A DNA stretch of 46,632 nucleotides from contig JBFWYO010000031.1 of the NCBI GenBank assembly GCA_050186335.1, positions 1-46,632 on the forward strand, given 5' to 3'. The translations under genes and the position numbers were made by a program. The DNA is from JBFWYO01 sp050186335. Its GTDB lineage: Bacteria > Pseudomonadota > Alphaproteobacteria > Bin65. The notes under the pieces are model-generated. The model was given only the letters and a program-made list of their open reading frames with translations. It did not search any database and was not told where the DNA came from. Below, piece by piece: positions 1 through 8,917 of this stretch. Numbering within the stretch: the stretch's first letter is position 1; every line of letters begins with the position of its first letter.

Positions 1-920
1 ATTTCCGCCATGTCCTTGGAATAGCGGTCTTGCGCCTTCCACAGCATGTCGGACGAGGCGGCTTCGGACGCGTATTTCAGGATCGCTTTCAGTTCGGCCG
101 GCAGCGCGTCGAACTTCGCCTTCGAGAAGCTGATTTCGAAGCACTCGGCGGCCTGATGGTACGACTGCACCATGTAGACCTTCGAGACGTCCGGGAAACC
201 GAGCAGCAGGTCGGACGACGGGTTGTTGAATTCCGCCGCGTCGAGCAGGCCGCGGTCCATGGCCGGGACGATTTCACCGCCCGCCACGATGGTCACGGCG
301 GCGCCCAGTTCCTTGAACACGTCTGCCGACAGGCCGACCGTGCGGTACTTGATGTTCTTGAGATCGTCCGGGCCCTTGACCTCTTTTTTGAACCAGCCGA
401 GCGGCTGGGTCGGCATCGGCCCGGTCAGGAAACCGACGACGTTGAGCTTGAGAATTTGCTGCACCAGTTCGTTGTATAACTCGTTGCCGCCGCCGTAGTG
501 CTGCCAGCCGAGCATCATGTGGGCGTCCCAGCCCCACGCCGGCGGGGTACCGAACAGCGAAGCGGCCTTGTTCTTGCCGTACCAGTAGGCGGTCACGCCG
601 TGCGCGCCGTCGAGCACGCCGGAGTGGCACGCATCCTGCACCTGGAAGGCGCCGACCACGGCGCCCGCCGGCAGCAGGTCGAGCTTCAAGCGACCGCCAG
701 ACATTTCGTTTACTCGCTTGACGTAATCGGCCGCGTTTTCGTGGAAGATGTCCTTGGTCGGCCAGGTGCTTTGGAACTTCCAGGTAATCGTCTGCGCGCG
801 CGAAACTTGCGGCATTGCCAACAGCGCGGCGCCGCCGGCGGCGGACGCCGCCGCGGTGGTCAGAAACCTGCGCCGCGAAGGCATCTTGGATTTGGCGTCA
901 CTCGGGGTTCGCTTCGACAT
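1..920 (-). CDS. TRAP transporter substrate-binding protein, DctP family (C-terminus off the left edge)
   Basis: Periplasmic binding protein of a tripartite ATP-independent periplasmic (TRAP) carboxylate transporter. It captures an organic-acid ligand for the membrane subunits, which would lie beyond the left edge. The start at 920 reads MSKRTPSDAK and leads into a twin-arginine signal (SRRRFLTTAAASAAGG) ending near SRAQ, so Tat export is likely. The mature part has TRAP family signatures: TWKFQSTWP near the start, ADYVKRVNEMSGGRLKLDLL, a long W/Y-rich stretch (GTPPAWGWDAHMMLGWQHYGG) and GPMPTQPLGWFKKEV, followed by MDRGLLDAAEFNNP. These look like the TakP/2-oxoacid-type branch. About 306 residues are visible out of a usual 340-370. 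The ligand cannot be told from the sequence. Confidence 0.9.
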   Translation of the reverse strand, partial: MSKRTPSDAKSKMPSRRRFLTTAAASAAGGAALLAMPQVSRAQTITWKFQSTWPTKDIFHENAADYVKRVNEMSGGRLKLDLLPAGAVVGAFQVQDACHSGVLDGAHGVTAYWYGKNKAASLFGTPPAWGWDAHMMLGWQHYGGGNELYNELVQQILKLNVVGFLTGPMPTQPLGWFKKEVKGPDDLKNIKYRTVGLSADVFKELGAAVTIVAGGEIVPAMDRGLLDAAEFNNPSSDLLLGFPDVSKVYMVQSYHQAAECFEISFSKAKFDALPAELKAILKYASEAASSDMLWKAQDRYSKDMAE

Positions 921-1172
921 TCGGGCTTCCTCCTCCTGGTTGATTTTCGCTCGCCGGGTTCAAGCGCCGGACGATGCATTATTCTAGGGAACGGCTTCGA
1001 TCCGCGCGGGGGTGATGCCCAATGCCAGCCAGAGCGTGAAAAACCCCGGCCAGTCGCCGATGTCGGCACTGCTCCTGGATAAATTGGTAACATAAGCGTT
1101 AAAGCTTGGGGAGTCGGCACTTGCCCTGGGAGTGCCCGGGGACCGTCGCCAAAGCCACACGATTCCGTGAAT

Positions 1173-2270
1173 TCACGCCATTTCGGCGCGGAGTTGCTGG
1201 CGCAACAAGTCGATCGGCACGCGTTGCCCGGCACGCTCGACGCACCAGAAGCTCCACCCGTTGCAGGCCGGCGCACCCTGCACATGGGCGCCGACCCGAT
1301 GGATCGAGCCGGTCACATCGGCCGAAATGAGACTCCCGTCGGCGCGCACCTTGGCGGTAAATCGCCCACGTTCGTCGGACAGCACTTCGCCGGCGGCGAC
1401 CAAGCCACGTTCGACCAGCCAGCCGAACGGAATACGCGGCAGCTCGCGCTTGGACAGTGTCGCCTGCACCGCGTCGCCGTCGGACGCCGGCTCGCGCCGG
1501 ATGCGCGCTTCGGCGGCGCGCGCGTATTTCTCCTCGCGTTCCAGGCCGATCCAGCGCCGGCCCAGGCGCTTGGCCACGGCGCCGGTCGTGCCGCTGCCGA
1601 AGAACGGATCCAGGATCACGTCGCCCGAACGCGTGGTGGCCAAGATGATTCGATGCAGCAGCGCTTCCGGCTTCTGGGTCGGGTGGGTTTTCTGGCCGGT
1701 CTCGTCCTTCAGGCGCTCCGGACCGCTGCAGATCGGAAACAGCCAGTCGCTGCGCATCTGCAGGTCGTCGTTGGCCATTTTCATGGCGTCGTAATTGAAT
1801 CGGTACTTCGAGTCCTTGTTCTGCGCGCACCAGATCAGGGTTTCATGCGCATTGGTCAGCCGCGTGCCGCGGAAATTCGGCATCGGGTTGGTTTTGCGCC
1901 AGATCACGTCGTTGATGATCCAGTAGCCGATATCCTGCAGCGCCGCGCCGACTCGGAAAATATTGTGATACGAGCCGATCACCCAGAGCGCACCGTCGGG
2001 CTTCAGCGCGCGGCGCGCCGCCATCAGCCAATCGCGGGTGAAGCGGTCGTAGGTCGCGAAATCGGCGAAGCGGTCCCACGCTTCGTCGACGCCGTCGACG
2101 CGGGTGTTGTTCGGGCGCAGCAGGTCGCCGCCCAGTTGCAAATTATAGGGCGGGTCGGCGAACACCAGATCGACCGAGCCCGCCGGCAATCGGTTCATGA
2201 TCTCGATGCAGTCGCCGACATGGACTCGACCTGTCCATGGCCCCAGGGTGTCGCGCATGCCTTGGGTCAT
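1173..2270 (-). CDS. ccrM: Cell-cycle DNA adenine methyltransferase CcrM (GANTC)
   Basis: Beta-class adenine-N6 DNA methyltransferase of 365 aa. It has the catalytic motif DPPYNLQL (residues 39-46) before the AdoMet-binding motif DPFFGSGTT (about 221-229), which is the beta-class order. The region after about residue 265 matches the extra C-terminal domain (ending FWCVERAGQRVPIDLLRQQLRAEMA) that CcrM has and that small phage methylases lack. In alphaproteobacteria CcrM methylates GANTC after replication and helps time the cell cycle. The neighbour rnhB, transcribed the same way 92 bp upstream, is a common arrangement. The second methionine (MRDTLGP) is a possible alternative start. Confidence 0.96.
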   Translation of the reverse strand: MTQGMRDTLGPWTGRVHVGDCIEIMNRLPAGSVDLVFADPPYNLQLGGDLLRPNNTRVDGVDEAWDRFADFATYDRFTRDWLMAARRALKPDGALWVIGSYHNIFRVGAALQDIGYWIINDVIWRKTNPMPNFRGTRLTNAHETLIWCAQNKDSKYRFNYDAMKMANDDLQMRSDWLFPICSGPERLKDETGQKTHPTQKPEALLHRIILATTRSGDVILDPFFGSGTTGAVAKRLGRRWIGLEREEKYARAAEARIRREPASDGDAVQATLSKRELPRIPFGWLVERGLVAAGEVLSDERGRFTAKVRADGSLISADVTGSIHRVGAHVQGAPACNGWSFWCVERAGQRVPIDLLRQQLRAEMA

Positions 2271-2362
2271 GGCGCGATCCTGAACGGGCCACGAGTCCCC
2301 GTCAATCTATTTCTGAATCAATGAGTTACGAGAAGAGTCTCGACTCGAATCGATACCACGCG

Positions 2363-2971
2363 TCAATCGATTCCCGGCAAACGGGCAAGCGGGGCAAAGG
2401 TGGTACGGTGCAGCGGCGTCGGTCCCAACATCTTGAGCGCTTCGAGGTGCTGCGGCGTGCCGTAGCCGACATTGGTCTCCCAGCCGTACCCCGGATAGCG
2501 TTCCGCCATGCGCGACATGAATCGGTCGCGCGTGACTTTCGCCATGATCGAGGCGGCGGCGATCGACAGCGACCGCGCGTCGCCGCCAATCACCGTGCGC
2601 ACGCGACACGGCAACGGCGGCACCTGATTGCCGTCGACCAAGGCGACGTCCGGCGCGTGGGTCAGGTTTCCGACCGCGCGGCGCATGGCCAGAAAAGTTG
2701 CGCGCAGAATATTGAGCCGGTCGATTTCCTCGACCGATGCTTCGCCGACGCCGATGACCGCGAATTCGCCGATGACATCGAACAAGGCTTCGCGCCGCGC
2801 GGCAGTGAGTTTTTTCGAGTCGTCGATGTCGCGAATCAGTTTCTTCGGCAATCTTTCGAGCCGCAGGATGACCGCGGCCGCGACCACGGGCCCGGCCAGC
2901 GGGCCGCGCCCGGCCTCGTCGATGCCGGCAACGACGCCGCCGATCTCGCGCTCAAGCCGGAGGTCGGGCAT
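2363..2971 (-). CDS. rnhB: Ribonuclease HII
   Basis: Removes ribonucleotides and RNA primers from RNA:DNA hybrids. The 202-residue protein starting MPDLRLEREIGG has the RNase HII active-site block GIDEAGRGPLAGPVVAAAV, with the metal ligands Asp-Glu at 18-19, then DDSKKL and the third acidic site in ALVDGN. The frame is open further upstream, but that part (PNHRPPNHRPPSR) is an out-of-frame reading of the tandem repeat at the end of the antiporter gene, so the start at 2971 is preferred. This gives a 20-bp overlap with the upstream antiporter, which suggests coupled expression. Confidence 0.95.
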   Translation of the reverse strand: MPDLRLEREIGGVVAGIDEAGRGPLAGPVVAAAVILRLERLPKKLIRDIDDSKKLTAARREALFDVIGEFAVIGVGEASVEEIDRLNILRATFLAMRRAVGNLTHAPDVALVDGNQVPPLPCRVRTVIGGDARSLSIAAASIMAKVTRDRFMSRMAERYPGYGWETNVGYGTPQHLEALKMLGPTPLHRTTFAPLARLPGID

Positions 2972-4331
2972 CGGTCTGCTCCGATCTTGGCGGCTCGGTG
3001 GCCGATGGTTCGGTGGCCGATGGTTCGGTAGCCGGCGGCTCGGCAAGGGGCGACTCGGCTTCGGTTCGATCGCGCTGCAGCTTGCGCCACGCGCGGCGCC
3101 AGCGCGGTCCGCGCCGGGCCCGGGCGAAACGCATGCCGAAGGTCACGTCGAAGGTGATGCGGAACGATTGCACGCCGATCAGCGCCAGGCGCAGCAGGCG
3201 CCGGGCGGCCAATACCCAGAGCGGGCTGATCAACAGCGACAAGGCGGTGACGGCCACGATGAGCTGCATCAAGTCTTCGGACAGCAAACCGGCGCGCGCA
3301 CCTTCGCGGCCGATCACGAACGAAAACTCGCCCATCTGCGCCAGCAGCACGCCGGCGAAGAATGCGTGCGGCCACGGCTCGCGCAGTATGAACAGGATGC
3401 CGATGTTGAGCGCGGTCTTGACCAGAACGACCGCGCCGAGCAGGAGCAGCACGGAGCCGAGATTCCGCCAGACGAAATTGAGGTCGATCAGCAGGCCGAT
3501 GGCGACGAAGAAGATCATCAGCAGCACGCTTTGGATCGGCCAGGTGCCGCGGATGGTTTCGGCGCGCGCGGTGCTGTTGCCGATCACCAGCCCGGCCAGG
3601 AACGCGCCCAGCGCGGGCGACAGGCCGACCAGCGCGGTGAACGCGGCGACGCCGAGACAGAAAGTCAGCCCGGCGATCGGCCACAGATCCGGGTGCGCCT
3701 CGAGCGCCTTGGTGAACGGCAGCACGATGCGCTTGCGGCGCGACAGATAGAACACCAGACCGAACAGCACGCCGACCGACAAGACGACCTTGGCCAGTCC
3801 GATCGGATCGAATGCGCCCTTGGCGACCATCTGCAACGTCAGCATCATCGGTACGACGGCCAGATCCTGTGCGATGACGATGCCGACCACCAACTGCCCG
3901 ACCGGCTGGTGCAGGATGTGCAGCTGCTCGACCAGCTTGATGGCGATCGCGGTGCTGCTGATGAACACCACGAAGGCGAGCGCCAGCACTGTTCCGGCCG
4001 ACCAGCCGAACAACGGCGATACCGCGCCGACCAGGGCGATCGACACGGCGATCTGCAGCAGCGTGCTCAGCAGCACCACGCGCCAGATGTCCTTGACCGC
4101 GCGCAGCGAAAGTTCGAGGCCGATCAGGAACAACAGCGTCAGCACGCCGAGATCGGCCAGTGTCTCGACCGCCTCGCGGCTCTGCACCAGGGCAAAGCCG
4201 GATGGGCCCAGAATGATCCCCGCCAGAATATAGCCGACGACCGGCGGCTGGCGCAGGCGGGTCATCGCCAAGCCGCATAAGAACGCGACGGCGCCGACGA
4301 TAACGATGCCGGTCAGCTGATCGGAATGCAT
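2952..4331 (-). CDS. CPA2 family monovalent cation:proton antiporter (KefB-like membrane domain)
   Basis: Inner-membrane cation/proton antiporter of 459 aa. The chosen start (MHSDQLTGIVIVGAVAFLCGLAMTR) opens directly on the first membrane helix. The longer open frame back to 4667 is charged and repetitive and runs into the neighbouring gene. Family signatures include RQPPVVGYILAGIILGPSG, LFLIGLELS, the discontinuous-helix region (LGAFLAGLVIGNS) and FFVAIGLLIDL. About twelve hydrophobic segments are visible. The cytoplasmic TrkA-N/RCK domain of full KefB/KefC is missing. The protein ends in a basic then Ala-Thr-Glu-Pro-Ser-rich tail encoded by a 15-bp tandem repeat. K+ or Na+ specificity cannot be read. 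Confidence 0.9.
   Translation of the reverse strand: MHSDQLTGIVIVGAVAFLCGLAMTRLRQPPVVGYILAGIILGPSGFALVQSREAVETLADLGVLTLLFLIGLELSLRAVKDIWRVVLLSTLLQIAVSIALVGAVSPLFGWSAGTVLALAFVVFISSTAIAIKLVEQLHILHQPVGQLVVGIVIAQDLAVVPMMLTLQMVAKGAFDPIGLAKVVLSVGVLFGLVFYLSRRKRIVLPFTKALEAHPDLWPIAGLTFCLGVAAFTALVGLSPALGAFLAGLVIGNSTARAETIRGTWPIQSVLLMIFFVAIGLLIDLNFVWRNLGSVLLLLGAVVLVKTALNIGILFILREPWPHAFFAGVLLAQMGEFSFVIGREGARAGLLSEDLMQLIVAVTALSLLISPLWVLAARRLLRLALIGVQSFRITFDVTFGMRFARARRGPRWRRAWRKLQRDRTEAESPLAEPPATEPSATEPSATEPPRSEQTDARPPA
2992..3051. repeat. 15-bp tandem repeat in the antiporter 3' end (about four units)
   Basis: Four diverged copies of a 15-bp unit. The best two read GGCTCGGTGGCCGAT and GGTTCGGTGGCCGAT, followed by two poorer copies. 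In the minus-strand frame they encode a repeated ATEPS pentapeptide in the disordered C-terminal tail. The period is a multiple of three, so copy-number change would not shift the frame. Confidence 0.85.
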
Positions 4332-4417
4332 GACGGCAAAGTAACACGCGCGCCGCTGTGCGTAACCTGCCGGCGCAATCGGTGGGCGAATTTTCCGCCG
4401 CGCGTTTGGCGCCGTCG

Positions 4418-5590
4418 CTAAAGCAGCGACAATTGATCGCCGATGCGGGCCGGTGCGCGGAACCGCGTGGTGTCGAGCAGCCAGGCGTTCTGGTTCAGTC
4501 CGAGCCGCTGGCAGGCCAGCCGGAATCGCGTGCGAATCAAGTCGGCATATGGGCCCTGACCGACGAACCGCGCGCCGAAAGTGGAATCGTAAAGTTTGCC
4601 GCCGCGCGTCTCGCGCATCAGGCTGAGCACATGCTTGGCTTTCATCGGCGCGTGCACGTCGAGCCATTCGGCGAACAGGTCTTTAATCTCGAGCGGCAGC
4701 CGCAGGAGAATGTAGCCGGCCGATGCGGCGCCGGCCTTCTTGGCCGCCTCGAGCACGCGTTCGGTATCGTTGGCGGTCAACACCGGAATGACCGGCGCCA
4801 CCATCACGCCCACCGGAATCCCGGCCGCCGCCAGTTCGGAGATCGCGGCCAGCCGCCGGTCCGGCGAGGCTGCGCGCGGCTCCAGCTTGCGCGCCAGATT
4901 GGCGTCCAGCGTGGTGATCGACACGAACACCTTGGCCAGTTTGCGCGTCGCCATGCCGGCCAGAATGTCGATATCGCGCGTCACCAGCGAGGATTTGGTG
5001 ACGATCGAAACCGGGTGATTGAAGCGTGACAGCACCTCCAGCACCTGCCGGGTGATGCGGTATTCGCGCTCGATCGGCTGGTATGGATCGGTGTTGGTGC
5101 CCATCGCCAGCACCTGGCATTTGTAGCCGGGCTTGCGCAATTCGGCGTCCAGCAGCTTGGCCGCTTCCGGCTTGGCCAGCAACTTCGATTCGAAATCCAG
5201 ACCGGGCGACAGGCCAAGCCAGGCATGGGTCGGCCGCGCGAAACAGTACACGCAGCCATGCTCGCAGCCGCGATACGGGTTCAGCGATTGCTCGAACGGG
5301 ATGTCCGGCGACTGGTTGCGTGCGATTACGCTGCGCGTGGCGTCGACCGAAACCGTGGTGCGTAATTTTGGCGCAGCGTCCTCGATATGCGCGCGCCAAC
5401 CGTCGTCGACCGGGTGCCTTGTGTGGGCTTCGAAGCGCCCGGTCTCGTTGCTGACCGCGCCGCGCCCCTTGCGCGGCAAAACCGGTGCCGCGGGCACCTG
5501 CGGCTTCGGCGCTCGCTGCACCTTGAGGCCCGGAGCCGCCGCCGGCGGGCCGCCCTGAACGCGCGGCGAGGGGTGGGGAATATATCTCAT
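4418..5590 (-). CDS. PA0069-type (SplB-related) radical SAM protein
   Basis: Radical S-adenosylmethionine enzyme of 390 aa. The cluster-binding cysteines are C109, C113 and C116 in NPYRGCEHGCVYCFARPTHAW, the typical CX3CX2C. This region and the following LGLSPGLDFESKLLAK and AMGTNTDPYQPIEREY are hallmarks of the PA0069/Rv2578c group, a relative of spore photoproduct lyase with no settled function. The start at 5590 (MRYIPHPSPRVQGG) is chosen over the upstream TTG/ATG options because the residues before it (FLFCSCYCPRIG) look unconserved. The first 50 residues are Pro/Ala-rich and basic. The gene lies 86 bp upstream of the antiporter on the same strand. Confidence 0.9.
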   Translation of the reverse strand: MRYIPHPSPRVQGGPPAAAPGLKVQRAPKPQVPAAPVLPRKGRGAVSNETGRFEAHTRHPVDDGWRAHIEDAAPKLRTTVSVDATRSVIARNQSPDIPFEQSLNPYRGCEHGCVYCFARPTHAWLGLSPGLDFESKLLAKPEAAKLLDAELRKPGYKCQVLAMGTNTDPYQPIEREYRITRQVLEVLSRFNHPVSIVTKSSLVTRDIDILAGMATRKLAKVFVSITTLDANLARKLEPRAASPDRRLAAISELAAAGIPVGVMVAPVIPVLTANDTERVLEAAKKAGAASAGYILLRLPLEIKDLFAEWLDVHAPMKAKHVLSLMRETRGGKLYDSTFGARFVGQGPYADLIRTRFRLACQRLGLNQNAWLLDTTRFRAPARIGDQLSLL

Positions 5591-5674
5591 ACGGACAAAT
5601 ATAAACCCAATTCTGGGACAATAACAAGAACAAAATAAGAACAAAATAGGAAATATGTGGCTGTTTCGGCCCGT

Positions 5675-6718
5675 TCAGTCGAGCGCGGGAGAAAGGCTCA
5701 TTTGCAACGATTTCGGTTCGAGCCACGCCTGCGTGATCCGTTCCATATGACCGCGCAGTCCGGCCGGCAGGCGCTCGGCCGACCATTCCGCCATGCCGCC
5801 GTCGCCACGGCCCGACAGCACGCGCCAGCGAACGCCCCAGGTAACCGTGCGCAGCGCGATCAGTCGCCGCATGATCGGCAGCCACGGACGGACACGCGCG
5901 GCAAGCGCGGCGCCGACGCAGTCGAAATAGGCGTCGAAGAATGCGCGAACCGCGTCGGCTTCAAGGACCGTACCGATATCGGCGTCCCACAAGGTCGACG
6001 GTGGGTTGCTGGCATGGGCGATGTCGGCCGCCGGATTGCCGAACAAGGCTTTCTCGCCGTCGACGAAGACGGCACGGCCGCGCGCGTCGATCAGGTAATT
6101 GCCGGGATGCGTGTCGGTGCCGCACAGCGTCGTTACCGGCGGCGGCAAACCGTCGGGCGTCAGGCGGCGCGCCCATTCTTGCGCCCGGCGCAGGAGAAGC
6201 CGGGATTCGGGCGCCAGATCAAGCTGCGGCAGATAGCTCATCTGCTCGTCGATCGCGCGCAGCGTCCCCTCAACCGCATCGTCGTGGCTCAACAACGGCG
6301 CGCGCTGCGCCGCCAGCGGCACCGGCAGCAGGTGGATGCGCGCCAGGCACTCGGCGATCCGGCGCATATCGCGCGGCAGGGTCGGCTTGGCGCCGTCGAT
6401 AAATTCGACGATCAGGGCGCCGCGCGGCAATTCGTCCGACGGCGGCAGGGTGCCGAAACAGCGCGGCGCGTGGCCGCTCGCCGACAGGCGCGCAAATCCC
6501 GCCGCTTGATATTCCAACGCCTCGGCCGCCGGCAGGCGCCATTGCGACAGGCGCGGCACGCGCAGCACGATCGGCCGACCTTCGATCGCGGCGCCGTCGA
6601 CGCGCACATGATCGTGGCCGACGCCGTGCGACGCCAGCGGGCGCAACTGCGCGCGGGCAATACCGGCAAAGCGGGTATCGCGGCGGAGGGCGGTGCGAAC
6701 GGCGTCGAGATCGATCAT
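5675..6718 (-). CDS. APH-like phosphotransferase family protein
   Basis: Protein-kinase-like fold phosphotransferase of about 347 aa starting MIDLDAVRTALRRD. The catalytic-loop region reads TTLCGTDTHPGNYLIDARGRA, followed by VFVDGEKALFGNPAADIAHAS. This matches the Brenner-type HxDxxxxN loop and the metal-binding aspartate of aminoglycoside/choline kinase-like enzymes, with GTDTHPGN in place of the common HGDxHxGN. The C-terminal ALRTVTWGVRWR is also typical. The substrate is unknown and antibiotic resistance should not be assumed. It is divergent from the glycosyltransferase at 6753 with only 34 bp between starts, so they share a promoter region and may act in the same pathway. Confidence 0.8.
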   Translation of the reverse strand: MIDLDAVRTALRRDTRFAGIARAQLRPLASHGVGHDHVRVDGAAIEGRPIVLRVPRLSQWRLPAAEALEYQAAGFARLSASGHAPRCFGTLPPSDELPRGALIVEFIDGAKPTLPRDMRRIAECLARIHLLPVPLAAQRAPLLSHDDAVEGTLRAIDEQMSYLPQLDLAPESRLLLRRAQEWARRLTPDGLPPPVTTLCGTDTHPGNYLIDARGRAVFVDGEKALFGNPAADIAHASNPPSTLWDADIGTVLEADAVRAFFDAYFDCVGAALAARVRPWLPIMRRLIALRTVTWGVRWRVLSGRGDGGMAEWSAERLPAGLRGHMERITQAWLEPKSLQMSLSPALD

Positions 6719-6752
6719 CGTGCTACTATAACAAACCGGGTTAGCATCGTTC

Positions 6753-7418
6753 ATGCTCAGTCTGATCGTGCCCGCTTATGATGCCGAGGCCACCCTCGGC
6801 CGTACCCTGCAGAACATGCGCTCGGGCGTGGACGAAATCGTCGTGGCCGATGGCGGCTCGCGCGACGGAACGGCGGCGATCGCGGAGCGCCACGGCGCGC
6901 GCGTCGTTGTCGCGAAACCCGGGCGCGGCGGCCAATTGCGCGCGGGCGCCGAAGCCGCGCGCGGCGATATCTTGCTGTTCCTGCACGCCGATACCATGCT
7001 CGGCCAAGGCTGGTCCGATGCGGTTGCCGGCTTCGTCGCGAATCCCGCGTCGCGCGACCGCGCGGCGTACTTTCGCTTCGCGCTCGACGATGCCGATCCG
7101 CGCGCGCGCCGCGTCGAACGCTGGGTCGCCCGGCGCTGCCGCCTGTTCGGATTGCCGTTTGGCGACCAGGGCCTGCTCATCCGTCGCGCGTTCTACGACA
7201 GGCTCGGCGGGTTCGCCGACCTGCCGCTGATGGAGGATGTCGATTTCGTCCGGCGGATCGGCAAGTCGCGCCTGGTCCCGCTGGACGTGCCCGCCGTGAC
7301 CTCGGCCGCGCGTTACCGCCGCGACGGCTGGGTGGCGCGGCCGCTGCGGAATATTCTTTGCCTGTCGGGATATTTTCTCGGCGTGCCGCCGAATGTGTTG
7401 CGGAGATTCTATGGCTGA
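6753..7418 (+). CDS. TIGR04283-type (arsenosugar biosynthesis) family 2 glycosyltransferase
   Basis: GT-A fold glycosyltransferase of 221 aa, about the length usual for this subfamily. It starts MLSLIVPAYDAE. Motifs in order are the nucleotide-binding VADGGSRDGT, the glycine-rich GRGGQLRAGAEAARGD, the DXD-like LLFLHADTML, GDQGLLIRR, and LMEDVDFVRRIG. Database families of this type are named after arsenosugar biosynthesis, but no arsenite methyltransferase (ArsM) or radical SAM partner is adjacent here. The actual sugar acceptor is therefore open. It is followed by its usual partner, the DUF2064 protein at 7560. Confidence 0.85.
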   Translation: MLSLIVPAYDAEATLGRTLQNMRSGVDEIVVADGGSRDGTAAIAERHGARVVVAKPGRGGQLRAGAEAARGDILLFLHADTMLGQGWSDAVAGFVANPASRDRAAYFRFALDDADPRARRVERWVARRCRLFGLPFGDQGLLIRRAFYDRLGGFADLPLMEDVDFVRRIGKSRLVPLDVPAVTSAARYRRDGWVARPLRNILCLSGYFLGVPPNVLRRFYG

Positions 7419-7437
7419 GCCGGGAAAATCCCTCCAT

Positions 7438-7547
7438 CGTCACCCCGGACAAGCCCCGCACTTGCGGGGCGCAGATCCGGGGTCCAGTCGCCAACCCGGA
7501 AACATTCTGGATCCCGACTCGCCGCTGCGCTTCGGCAGGGATGACAA
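7438..7547. repeat. Imperfect-palindrome intergenic repeat between the two glycosyltransferase genes
   Basis: Non-coding block with nested inverted repeats. An outer arm GTCACCCCGGA pairs with TCCGGGGT, around an inner hairpin GCCCCGCACTTGCGGGGC. A second pair CTGGATCCC...GGGATGAC closes the block. This is the layout of the short mosaic intergenic repeats scattered through many alphaproteobacterial genomes (recognised from memory, not searched). It would fold into a stable RNA between two genes that are normally close together. No second copy was found in this window by eye. Confidence 0.65.
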
Positions 7548-7559
7548 AGGACGGGTGAA

Positions 7560-8174
7560 ATGACTCCGCGCCGGCATCTCGTGATTTTCGCCAAGGCGCC
7601 GCGCATGGGCGCGGTCAAGTCGCGCCTGGCGGCCGGGGTCGGCGCGCTGCCGGCATATCAATTCTATGTCCGCCAGCTCGAGCGGCTGCTGCGCGACGTT
7701 TCGTCCGATCCGCGCTGGCAGACCTGGCTCGCGGCGACACCGGACGCCGCCGTGCGGAGCGTGCCGTGGCGGCGCATGGGCCTGTCGCCGCGTGCGCGAT
7801 TGCTCGCGCAAGGCGCCGGCGATTTGGGCGCGCGCATGGCAAGGCCGATGCGGCTGCTGCCGCCCGGCCCGGTCGTCATCGTCGGCAGCGACATTCCGGC
7901 GCTGACGCGCGCGCATCTGGCGGATGCCTTCGGAATGCTGGGCGCGCATGAATTCGTGTTCGGGCCGGCGCGCGACGGCGGCTACTGGCTGGTCGGCGCG
8001 CGGCGCACGCCCGCGCTGCCGGACCCGTTCCGCGCGGTGCGCTGGTCGAGCGAACACGCTTTGGCCGACACGCTGGCGAATCTGCGCGGGCACGGCGTGG
8101 CCATGCTCGAGGCGCTCGAGGATATCGACGACGCGGATGCGTGGGCGCGGCTTCGCGCGCGGGCCGGCCGCTAA
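7560..8174 (+). CDS. TIGR04282-type (DUF2064) glycosyltransferase
   Basis: Nucleotidyltransferase-like GT-A protein of 204 aa. Family signatures are HLVIFAKAPRMGAVKSRLA at the N-terminus (the position of the sugar-nucleotide loop), VVIVGSDIPALTRAHLADAF, and FGPARDGGYWLVGARR near the middle. It pairs genetically with the TIGR04283 protein just upstream, and the two are usually found together. The intergenic repeat between them lengthens the gap to 141 bp. The 3' end overlaps by 4 bp the convergent gene ending at 8171. The function name comes from the family; the substrate is not shown by the sequence. Confidence 0.85.
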   Translation: MTPRRHLVIFAKAPRMGAVKSRLAAGVGALPAYQFYVRQLERLLRDVSSDPRWQTWLAATPDAAVRSVPWRRMGLSPRARLLAQGAGDLGARMARPMRLLPPGPVVIVGSDIPALTRAHLADAFGMLGAHEFVFGPARDGGYWLVGARRTPALPDPFRAVRWSSEHALADTLANLRGHGVAMLEALEDIDDADAWARLRARAGR

Positions 8175-8917
8175 CGCCGGCGCGGCCGGGACGAAGTCGT
8201 GCCGCTCGGGTTCAGGCCGAGCATTTCCCATAGAATTCGCGCGACGACCGGCATGGCCTCTTGCTTGGTCATGCCCGGCCGCAGACGGGGGTCGTACAGC
8301 ACGCGCACCATGATTTCGTCCCACGGCGCCAGGGTATCGCGCTGGCTTTCGTCGCTGAAGATCGAGTCAGGGATCAGCGTCGAATCGTCGGATAGGCCGA
8401 GCGCCTGGGTGAGTTCTTCGACGACACAGTGCCGCCGCAGGTCGAGATCGTCCGGGTTGATGAACACTTCCACCCGCTCGATGGCATAGCTCCGGTCGAA
8501 GAAGATCGTCCGGCACGGCGCCTCCGGCTCGAGACTCCAGTACCGTCCGCGCGGGCTGAAATTGATGTCGACATTGGCGCGCTGTGTCGCGGCGCCGTCG
8601 ACGATCTGGATCGACAGCCCGGAGAGTGCGACCAGAAGATCGATCTGCGCCTGCACTTCGGGACGAAAACGCTGCGCGTAGCTGCCTAGGATGCGGATGC
8701 GAATCGGGCCGGTCCATTTGATCAACCGCCCGCGCCGATGTTCGCCGAGATACTCGGCGCTGAACGCGATGTTCTCGAACTGGCGCACCAGCACGTCGAC
8801 CGACGGCAGGTCCTGCGGGTCGGGATCGGCGGCGCGCGCCGGCGCACCCGCGACCAAGCCCGCGGCCAGCGCTACGGCCGCCAGCAGCACGCTCGCGCGG
8901 ACGCCGAGCGGCGTCAT
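8171..8917 (-). CDS. Exported DUF2927 family protein
   Basis: Protein of 248 aa starting MTPLGVRASVLLAAVALAAGLVAGAPARAAD, a clear Sec signal peptide with cleavage after ARA. The mature part has family features: WTGPIRIRILG, HCVVEELTQALGLSDDS, LIPDSIFSDESQRDTLAPWDEIMVRVLYDPRLRPGM. DUF2927 proteins resemble metallopeptidase-like domains in the HCVVEELTQ region, but no complete HExxH is present. Its start overlaps the end of moaB by ATGA, so it is translationally coupled as the last gene of the 12174-8171 group. No function is assigned. Confidence 0.88.
   Translation of the reverse strand: MTPLGVRASVLLAAVALAAGLVAGAPARAADPDPQDLPSVDVLVRQFENIAFSAEYLGEHRRGRLIKWTGPIRIRILGSYAQRFRPEVQAQIDLLVALSGLSIQIVDGAATQRANVDINFSPRGRYWSLEPEAPCRTIFFDRSYAIERVEVFINPDDLDLRRHCVVEELTQALGLSDDSTLIPDSIFSDESQRDTLAPWDEIMVRVLYDPRLRPGMTKQEAMPVVARILWEMLGLNPSGTTSSRPRRR

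Noticed and set aside
2628..4280. Plus-strand open frame of 550 codons rich in Gln/His/Asp opposite the antiporter
   Set aside because: Shadow of the CPA2 antiporter. The minus-strand frame has about twelve membrane segments and family motifs.
6753..8174. An arsenic metabolism locus
   Set aside because: The two glycosyltransferase families carry arsenosugar names, but no arsenite methyltransferase, arsenic repressor or arsenic transporter is nearby. The pathway is not supported here.
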